A stretch of DNA of 64,000 nt from assembly GCA_003135415.1 (NCBI GenBank), contig PLBP01000005.1:29313-93312 (forward strand), read 5' to 3'. The notes under the pieces are model-generated. The model did not search any database, was not told the origin of the DNA, and was given only the letters and a program-made list of their open reading frames with translations. Numbering within the stretch: the first letter of the stretch is position 1; every line of letters begins with the position of its first letter. This document shows positions 59,225-64,000 of the stretch, in pieces. Source of the DNA: Hyphomicrobiales bacterium (GTDB lineage: Bacteria > Pseudomonadota > Alphaproteobacteria > Rhizobiales > Xanthobacteraceae). A program made the position numbers and the translations under genes.

Positions 59225-59605
59225 ATGATTCTACTTATTCGCACTTCCGCCTTGATTGCGGCACTCGCCGCAGCCGCGCCGGCAGCGCTGGCGCAGACCA
59301 CCGTGACCACGACGGTGACCAAAGAAACTATGGGGCCTTATCGGCTCACGCCCGAGCAGCGCACCACCGTTTACCGCACCGTGACCCGAGAGCGGCAAAT
59401 GGCGCCTGTCGCGCGCCCCGCTCCTACCGTGCGCTATGAAATCGGCGCGCCGGTTCCTCCCGGCGCCGTCGAACTCTCGGATTTTCCCGAGGATGTCTAT
59501 GTCGATGTGCCGGTGCTGAAGCGCTACCGCTACGTCTATATCAATAACCAGCTCGTGCTTGTGGATCCCGAGACAAGCCAGGTCGTCGACATCATCAACG
59601 AATAA
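59225..59605 (+). CDS. DUF1236 domain secreted protein
   Basis: The 126-residue product has a signal peptide (LLIRTSALIAALAAAAPAALA) and then VTKETMGPYRLTPEQRTTVYRTV and GAPVPPGAVELSDFPEDV, ending KRYRYVYINNQLVLVDPETSQVVDIINE. This is the DUF1236 pattern, frequent in Rhizobiales, with unknown function. The ORF track starts 13 codons earlier; the ATG at 59225 begins the hydrophobic signal. Confidence 0.87.
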   Translation: MILLIRTSALIAALAAAAPAALAQTTVTTTVTKETMGPYRLTPEQRTTVYRTVTRERQMAPVARPAPTVRYEIGAPVPPGAVELSDFPEDVYVDVPVLKRYRYVYINNQLVLVDPETSQVVDIINE

Positions 59606-59740
59606 TCAACGCGAACCGGCGCCTGCGCGCCGGGCCGTTCACAACAAGGCCGAAGAGTCGCCCGACGAGAGCCGCATTGTGGCGCTACTCGGGGGGCGGG
59701 AAGAAAAAGACACAGTTCACGGGTCGAATGGAGGCTGAGT

Positions 59741-60406
59741 ATGAAACGCGCATTTCAATCGATGGCGGCCATCGTCGTATTCGCCGCCGCCGCACAGACA
59801 GCGTTCGCAGCCGATCTGCCGCGTCGTCCGCCGCCCGATTATCCCACCAAGGCACCCCCGCTACGCGCCTTTGACTGGAGCGGGTTTTATGTCGGCGTTA
59901 ATGGCGGTTATGGCTGGGGCACGTCGCGCTACGATTTCGGCGCCGCCGGAATCAACCGCTTCAACGTGAACGGCGGCCTCGTTGGCGGCACCATCGGCTA
60001 CAACTACCAATTCGGCCAGACGGTGCTCGGCATCGAGGGCGACATCGATTGGGCCGATATCAACGGCAGCGCGGCATGCGTCGCGGGTCTGTGCCAAACG
60101 AAGGTCGATTGGCTCAGCACCGTGCGCGGGCGCCTCGGCTATGCGATCGACCGCTTCATGCCGTTCGTGACGGCCGGCGCCGCCTTTGGCGACGTGAAGG
60201 CGAACATCCCGGGCCTCGGCTCGCAGAGCAATACGCAGGCGGGCTGGACGGTTGGCGGTGGCGCGGAATACGCCTTCGCGCCGAACTGGACGATCAAGGC
60301 CGAGTATCTCTACGTCGATCTCGGCAAGTTCAACTGCAACACTTGCGGTGCGAACGTGAAGTTCAACGAAAATATCGTACGCGCGGGCTTAAACTACAAG
60401 TTCTGA
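59741..60406 (+). CDS. outer membrane beta-barrel protein (Omp25/Omp31-like)
   Basis: The 221-residue product has a signal peptide (FQSMAAIVVFAAAAQTAFAA), a proline-rich spacer (PRRPPPDYPTKAPP), FDWSGFYVGVNGGYGWG at the first strand, and alternating amphipathic strands to a C-terminal aromatic residue in VRAGLNYKF. This matches the Omp25/Omp31-like eight-strand barrels that are abundant in Rhizobiales. Four cysteines are present (CVAGLC, CNTC), which is unusual for such a barrel. A good intrinsic terminator follows. Confidence 0.9.
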   Translation: MKRAFQSMAAIVVFAAAAQTAFAADLPRRPPPDYPTKAPPLRAFDWSGFYVGVNGGYGWGTSRYDFGAAGINRFNVNGGLVGGTIGYNYQFGQTVLGIEGDIDWADINGSAACVAGLCQTKVDWLSTVRGRLGYAIDRFMPFVTAGAAFGDVKANIPGLGSQSNTQAGWTVGGGAEYAFAPNWTIKAEYLYVDLGKFNCNTCGANVKFNENIVRAGLNYKF

Positions 60407-60428
60407 CGCCCCTCACGAGTTATCGGAC

Positions 60429-60457
60429 AAACCCCGGATCGAAAGGCCCGGGGTTTT
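60429..60457 (+). terminator. intrinsic terminator after the beta-barrel gene
   Basis: AAACCCCGG and CCGGGGTTT form a perfect 9-bp stem with a 10-base loop and end in TTTT. It lies 22 bp after the stop of the beta-barrel gene. Confidence 0.88.
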
Positions 60458-60582
60458 GCTTGGCGCTTAGCCCGTAGCAAGCGCGCTTGCGGGCCGTGCG
60501 CCTGCCAAGCTAGAACGTCCGCGCTGTTCCGCTGAATCGGCTGCGTGCGAGCACGATAGGCTGTTAAGTTCAGCCAGCTCTT

Positions 60583-60619
60583 TGGGGGATCGTCCAACGG
60601 TAGGACATCGGACTCTGAC
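60583..60619 (+). pseudogene. truncated tRNA-Gln (5' half, CUG anticodon)
   Basis: These 37 bases match the 5' half of a bacterial tRNA-Gln: acceptor strand TGGGGGA, D-arm GTCC...GGAC around AACGGTA, and anticodon stem-loop TCGGA-CTCTGAC with anticodon CTG. After the loop the sequence diverges: the 3' anticodon stem is mostly lost and no T-arm of the GGTTCGAATCC type follows at the right distance. A small hairpin GCCTC-TTAAC-GAGGC and a CCCCC run follow, which could be a degenerate 3' half or chance. It marks the left edge of the atypical segment. Confidence 0.65.
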
Positions 60620-60730
60620 ACCGCCTCTTAACGAGGCTACCCCCTCCCTCCAAAGGAAGGGGTACTTATTTGAATCTCCTATTTTCACCTGCGTACGTAC
60701 CTCGGTTGGCACATTCCTGGGATGGATGAC
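60620..60730. other. non-coding junction between tRNA fragment and repeats
   Basis: After the broken tRNA this stretch contains a CCCCTCCC-rich segment and no supported gene; the ORF crossing it (60582-60776) lacks domain-like pattern. Base composition starts to shift toward A and T here. Confidence 0.4.
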
Positions 60731-60848
60731 GGTCGCTATCGGAGGCATAGCGGACATTGTTCGGCACTCGCGCTGAATGTATCGGTAGCGAATGACCCAA
60801 AGCGGACATTGGTCGCGCGCCCGGAATGCGTCTGTAGCGAATGACCCA
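60731..60848 (+). repeat. left islet repeat: two tandem copies of an ~50-70 bp unit
   Basis: The first copy starts GGTCGCTATCGGAGGCATAG and runs through AGCGGACATTG to GTAGCGAATGACCCA (ends about 60798). The second, shorter copy runs from AGCGGACATT (60801) to GCGAATGACCCA (60848). A third copy with the full GGTCGCTATCGGAG start lies at 63414-63482 on the far side of the two-gene islet in the same orientation. Confidence 0.8.
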
Positions 60849-61013
60849 ACTGCGACATCGGGGGCCGTAGTTTATTGCGGTGCACTCCAGTCGTTACCAC
60901 GCGGCCTTGTCAATCTCGACCGGACCGCGTCTCTACAGAACTACTGGGTATGTTGAACAGATCTTTTCAATGCATAATGTGCCTGAACGGATATTAATTG
61001 CGGGGGTTAGGGT
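60849..61013. other. AT-richer leader of the islet
   Basis: This 165-bp stretch precedes the COG4091-type gene and shows no coding pattern. It is distinctly richer in A and T than the backbone. It may hold the islet promoter, but no motif was convincing. Confidence 0.35.
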
Positions 61014-62306
61014 TTGAACGGCAGCATCCGCGGTTCCGCGGCCAATCGCCCCATCTCGTTCGCACTTATTGGTGCTGGGTCAGCAGGCGCGGGCGTGTTC
61101 CATCAGTCTCTACTTACCGAGAATGTTCGTTGTGACGTTGTTTGTGATTCCAATATCGAACGCGCGCTTGCATGCAACGATTCTACTCGTGCTGCTAAAC
61201 TGGTGACGTCTGTAGGAGAGCTTGCAGATGTTGTGCGCACAGGACGGTTAGCCATATGCGAAGACGCCACTCTGGCAGCCGCAGCTCCGAGTATTGATGT
61301 TCTCTTTGACGCATCAACCGCAATCGATGCCGCACCACAATTCATAACGATGGCAATGGCAACCGGCAAACATGTCGTCTTGATGAATGCAGAGGCGGAT
61401 ACGCTTTTCGGTCCTTTTTTCTGGAGGGAAGCGCAACGCTACGAAGTAGGGTACACAAGCGCTGACGGGGATCAGCCTGTCGTATTGGCGCGCTTGGTCG
61501 AGGAGTTACGCTTCTACGGTCTGACTTTTGTCATGGCTGGAAACATTAAGGGGTTCCTTGATCGCTATACAGATCCCATCAAGATTCAACCCGAAGCGGC
61601 AAAAAGGTATCTCGATCCGCAACAGTGCGCGTCTTACACAGATGGTACGAAACTCGCGGTGGAAATGTCTATTGTGGCCAATGGCCTGGGCTGCAACCTT
61701 TTGCGAAAAGGAATGATCGGCCCACGCGTGGCCGAAATCGATCTTCTTGCGGCGTTTGATTTGGCTGGTCGATGGGGGCCGGGGAAGCCGCCGGTAGTGG
61801 ATTATATACTGGGTGCGAAGCCGAAAGGCGGGATATTTGTAGTTGGCTACACGGATGATGCTTACCAACGTCGCATGCTCAATTGGTTTCCGTCTGATTT
61901 GGGGCAGCCTGGACCATTTTATTTTTTGACAAGGCCTTATCATCTTGTCCACATGGAAACTATGCGGACTGTGATCGAAGTGGGGCGAACGGGACGTTCT
62001 ATACTTGCGCCGCGATATGGGATGCGAACTGAGGTCATCTGCTACGCAAAGCAGGAGTTGCGGGCGGCCACAATACTGACCGGCCCCGGCGGTTTTGAGT
62101 GTTATGGATTGATTGAAGAACGTGATCGAAGCACCCCAGGCCTACCGATCTGTCTCTCGTCCGGTGCAAAACTGAATAGGGCCATTCAAAAAGACAGCCG
62201 GATTGAATTCCGTGACGTTGACGAAGGCTTGCTTCCGCGGCAAGCGTTGAAGGCCTATCGAGAGGCGCTTGCGGTGACGTCGAGTACTGGTTTTCTCGCT
62301 GAGTGA
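61014..62306 (+). CDS. COG4091-type NAD(P)-binding oxidoreductase (homoserine-dehydrogenase-like, SAF-type C terminus)
   Basis: The 430-residue product has an N-terminal Rossmann site FALIGAGSAGAGVFHQSL, then VDVLFDASTAIDAAPQF and KHVVLMNAEADTLFGPFF, as in the group annotated as predicted homoserine dehydrogenase with a C-terminal SAF domain. The middle part has GYTSADGDQPVVLARLVEELRFYG and YTDGTKLAVEMSIVANGLGC. Relatives are often found with sugar or polyol metabolism and with polysaccharide loci; the actual substrate is unknown. The start is a TTG; no better ATG exists upstream. Codon choice is less GC-biased than in neighbours, and it is followed 18 bp later by a glycosyltransferase gene. 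Confidence 0.7.
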   Translation: MNGSIRGSAANRPISFALIGAGSAGAGVFHQSLLTENVRCDVVCDSNIERALACNDSTRAAKLVTSVGELADVVRTGRLAICEDATLAAAAPSIDVLFDASTAIDAAPQFITMAMATGKHVVLMNAEADTLFGPFFWREAQRYEVGYTSADGDQPVVLARLVEELRFYGLTFVMAGNIKGFLDRYTDPIKIQPEAAKRYLDPQQCASYTDGTKLAVEMSIVANGLGCNLLRKGMIGPRVAEIDLLAAFDLAGRWGPGKPPVVDYILGAKPKGGIFVVGYTDDAYQRRMLNWFPSDLGQPGPFYFLTRPYHLVHMETMRTVIEVGRTGRSILAPRYGMRTEVICYAKQELRAATILTGPGGFECYGLIEERDRSTPGLPICLSSGAKLNRAIQKDSRIEFRDVDEGLLPRQALKAYREALAVTSSTGFLAE

Positions 62307-62324
62307 ATGGTCGGAGCTCCCTAA

Positions 62325-63263
62325 ATGGTTGCGGCCACAGTCTTGATTCCAACCCATAACCATCCGCAAGCCTTGGCCCACGCCGTTGCGGGTGTTCAGA
62401 CACAGACGCTGCAAGATTTTGAACTCTTCATAGTTGGCGACGGGGTAACTGACGAGACGCGTGACTGCATCGCCGAGCTGGCGAAAGATGAACCTCGTAT
62501 TCGCTTCTTTGATTTTCCTAAGGGTCCGCGGAAGGGCGAGATCCATCGCCATCAGGCCTTGCAGCACGCGCAAGGCCGTTTCGCTGCATATCTTGGCGAC
62601 GACGATTGCTGGATGCCTAACCACCTGGAAGTGCTTGACGAGCTTTTAACCGACGTGGACTTCGGCCACACGTTGCAAGTGGGCATAGACGCCAAACGGC
62701 AGATCGTTGTCATGCCCGCTGACCTGCAAAATTCTGCGTTTAGGAATCGAATGCTGACCGAATTGTTTAATCGCTTTGATTTTACTTTTGCGGGTCACAC
62801 GATGGCTGCCTATCATCGGCTGCCCCATGGCTGGCGCACGACGCCGACTAAGTTTCCCTGGACCGATTTATTTATGTGGCGTCAGTTCCTTGCAGAACCG
62901 TGGTGCCGTGCACGATCCGCAATGGTTCCGACGGGGATCAATACCTGGACCCACCAACGTCCCCATCTTAGCGACCGGGAGCGCGCCGATGATTTGGCCT
63001 ATTGGTGCGCGCAAGCCGCCACGCCGGCCTTTCGCGAAAACCTCTGGCGTCTCACGGCGCAACGCTTCGCCAGTGAATCTGTTGCCTTCGAGCTCGAACG
63101 CTTCGAGCTGGCAAATTCGCTAGAAGCGATGAGGAATTCGACCGAGCTCGAGCGCTTCGAGCTGGCGAATTCGCTAGAAGCGATGAGGAATTCGACCTCT
63201 TGGCGGGTGACACGACCGCTGCGCGAACTCGGGCGCATGGCGGCGAGATTTAATGGTCGATGA
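62325..63263 (+). CDS. family-2 glycosyltransferase
   Basis: The 312-residue product starts VAATVLIPTHNHPQALAHAV and has FELFIVGDGVTDETRDCI and the DxD-type AAYLGDDDCWMPNHLEVLDE, characteristic of GT2 enzymes that add a sugar from a nucleotide-sugar donor. The C terminus carries a coiled-coil linker made of two 18-residue repeats and ends STSWRVTRPLRELGRMA, a motif common in surface-glycan glycosyltransferases. It is probably cotranscribed with the COG4091-type gene. The sugar and acceptor are unknown. Base composition is AT-richer than the flanking genome. Confidence 0.85.
   Translation: MVAATVLIPTHNHPQALAHAVAGVQTQTLQDFELFIVGDGVTDETRDCIAELAKDEPRIRFFDFPKGPRKGEIHRHQALQHAQGRFAAYLGDDDCWMPNHLEVLDELLTDVDFGHTLQVGIDAKRQIVVMPADLQNSAFRNRMLTELFNRFDFTFAGHTMAAYHRLPHGWRTTPTKFPWTDLFMWRQFLAEPWCRARSAMVPTGINTWTHQRPHLSDRERADDLAYWCAQAATPAFRENLWRLTAQRFASESVAFELERFELANSLEAMRNSTELERFELANSLEAMRNSTSWRVTRPLRELGRMAARFNGR
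63090..63197 (+). repeat. 54-bp tandem duplication in the glycosyltransferase C terminus
   Basis: Two adjacent 54-bp units differ at only two bases and encode ELERFELANSLEAMRNST twice. The high identity implies a recent duplication. It lengthens a predicted coiled-coil linker without breaking the frame. Confidence 0.92.
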
Positions 63264-63367
63264 ATCGCTGCTCGCGATTCTCAGTGGACACTCGATTTAC
63301 CGCTCGGTGATGCTTACCGGATGGAATATCTTGCTTAAGATCTGTGGCAGGGAACATCCAAGTCGAA

Positions 63368-63482
63368 AGTCCGCTGTTGGCACTTCGCGTCATTCGCTGC
63401 ATCGCAGCGCTTTGGTCGCTATCGGAGACATAGCGGACATTGATCGGCACTGGCGCGGAATGCGTCTGTAGCGAATGACCCT
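63368..63482 (+). repeat. right islet repeat with an inverted partial copy
   Basis: From 63414 GGTCGCTATCGGAGACATAG through GCGGAATGCGTCTGTAGCG to AATGACC at 63480 the sequence matches the left repeat in direct orientation. Just before it (about 63368-63400) a related stretch, TCCGCTGTTGGCAC...CATTCGCTGC, reads as an inverted partial copy, giving a potential hairpin at the islet's right edge. Confidence 0.75.
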
Positions 63483-63519
63483 GAGCGACCATGCGGACTA
63501 CGCGCGGCGTACCCGCGTC

Positions 63520-64000
63520 TTACCACCAGCCCTGTCGCGCCCGAGGATAGTACTGGCCGCCGCCCCGACGCGTATTGCCGTCCCAATTGCGGCGGAAAAA
63601 GGAGCCGAAGCCGAAGTCGCCCCAGCCGTTGTCGCCCGCAACGCGGTCGTCGGTCGTAGGCTTGCGCGTTATAAAGCCGCCTTGGGGCTGATTGCTCAGC
63701 ACCGCGACAAACTCGGTGCGGTAGTTGGTCTCGCGGCTCAGCGGCTCGTCCGAGACGATGATCGAGGATCGCGGCAATGCAGTCGGCGCGATGCGATCGA
63801 GCAAATCCTGCGGGATGGTGATGCGGTCGAGCGCGTCCTTGGCGTCGTCCGCCTCGTCGATCGTGACCGCGGTCCAGCGAAGGCCGGCCTCGTTGCGCGC
63901 CATCGCCGTGAACACATGCGTGCCGATCGGCTTGTCGGGATTGCGGATCGTGACGGGGACCTCAATGGTCGCATCGAACACCTCGCCCCCGTCCGGCCAC
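63520..64000 (-). CDS. C-terminal part of an L,D-transpeptidase-associated domain protein (partial)
   Basis: The reading frame stays open to the window edge; its 5' end lies beyond position 64000. The visible 160 residues read WPDGGEVFDATIEVPVTI, then PIGTHVFTAMARNEAGLRW, ALDRITIPQDLLDRIAPTAL and SSIIVSDEPLSRETNYRTEF. This matches the C-terminal domain found in some L,D-transpeptidase-like envelope proteins of Rhizobiales (PIGTHVFTAM...SDE pattern). The catalytic YkuD domain, if present, is outside the window. The last 45 residues are G-, R-, W- and Y-rich. Confidence 0.65.
   Translation of the reverse strand, partial: WPDGGEVFDATIEVPVTIRNPDKPIGTHVFTAMARNEAGLRWTAVTIDEADDAKDALDRITIPQDLLDRIAPTALPRSSIIVSDEPLSRETNYRTEFVAVLSNQPQGGFITRKPTTDDRVAGDNGWGDFGFGSFFRRNWDGNTRRGGGQYYPRARQGWW

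Overview
This window looks like a chromosomal segment of an alphaproteobacterium in the Hyphomicrobiales (Rhizobiales), probably close to Bradyrhizobiaceae/Xanthobacteraceae. The grounds are high GC with strong GC3 bias, typical neighbourhoods (lptF-lptG-lptD-surA-pdxA-rsmA-gmk-yicC-mltG-fabF-acpP-fabG-fabD, rpsF-rpsR-DUF2232-rplI, dnaB-alr-radA-cvpA-purF, der-panB, guaA, guaB), a DUF1236 secreted protein, an Omp25-like beta-barrel, and palindromic intergenic repeats of a kind common in this group. The species assignment is inference. No rRNA, CRISPR array, prophage or intact insertion sequence was seen.

Layout. 0.1-4.4 kb: a small zinc-ribbon protein, a polytopic GT-C-like membrane protein, then pepA and holC on the minus strand with an AT-rich nuclease-like gene wedged between them. 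4.6-13.5 kb: LPS export (lptF, lptG, lptD), a SurA-like chaperone, pdxA, rsmA and an alcohol dehydrogenase. 13.5-20.2 kb (minus strand): gmk, yicC, mltG and the fatty-acid cluster fabF, acpP, fabG, fabD. 20.5-23.6 kb: ribosomal proteins bS6, bS18 and bL9 around a DUF2232 membrane protein, then a PilZ protein. 23.7-35.3 kb: an MHS transporter, cyclopropane-fatty-acid synthase, dnaB, alr, a catalytically dead-looking HtrA relative, radA, cvpA-purF and an SDR. 35.4-48.9 kb (mostly minus strand): der, a lipoprotein, a YfgM-like TPR protein, panB, an NnrU-family protein, dodecin, guaA, a FemAB-like GNAT protein, an RsmB-type methyltransferase, a MAPEG protein, an FkbM methyltransferase, a frameshifted 2OG-Fe(II) oxygenase-like gene and guaB. 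49-60.4 kb: enoyl-CoA hydratase, DHA2 transporter, rlmE-ppx, a second 2OG-Fe(II)-oxygenase-like gene with an atypical SDR, and a run of small secreted or membrane proteins ending in an outer-membrane beta-barrel. 60.4-63.5 kb: an AT-richer two-gene islet (COG4091-type oxidoreductase plus family-2 glycosyltransferase) that begins beside a truncated tRNA-Gln and is bracketed by related direct repeats. The window ends inside a gene carrying the C-terminal domain seen in some L,D-transpeptidase-like proteins.

Functional links. Much of the window serves the envelope: LPS transport and LptD folding, peptidoglycan (alr, mltG, the partial LD-transpeptidase-like gene), fatty acids and CFA. A second theme is nucleotide and ribosome/translation housekeeping (purF, guaA, guaB, gmk, der, rsmA, rlmE, RsmB-type enzyme). 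The accessory signals most worth following are the repeat-bracketed islet at the tRNA-Gln fragment, a second small islet bracketed by a duplicated guaA 3' end with a decaying DUF1801 gene, the pseudo-protease beside radA, and the one-base frameshift that artificially fuses an oxygenase-like gene to an FkbM methyltransferase.
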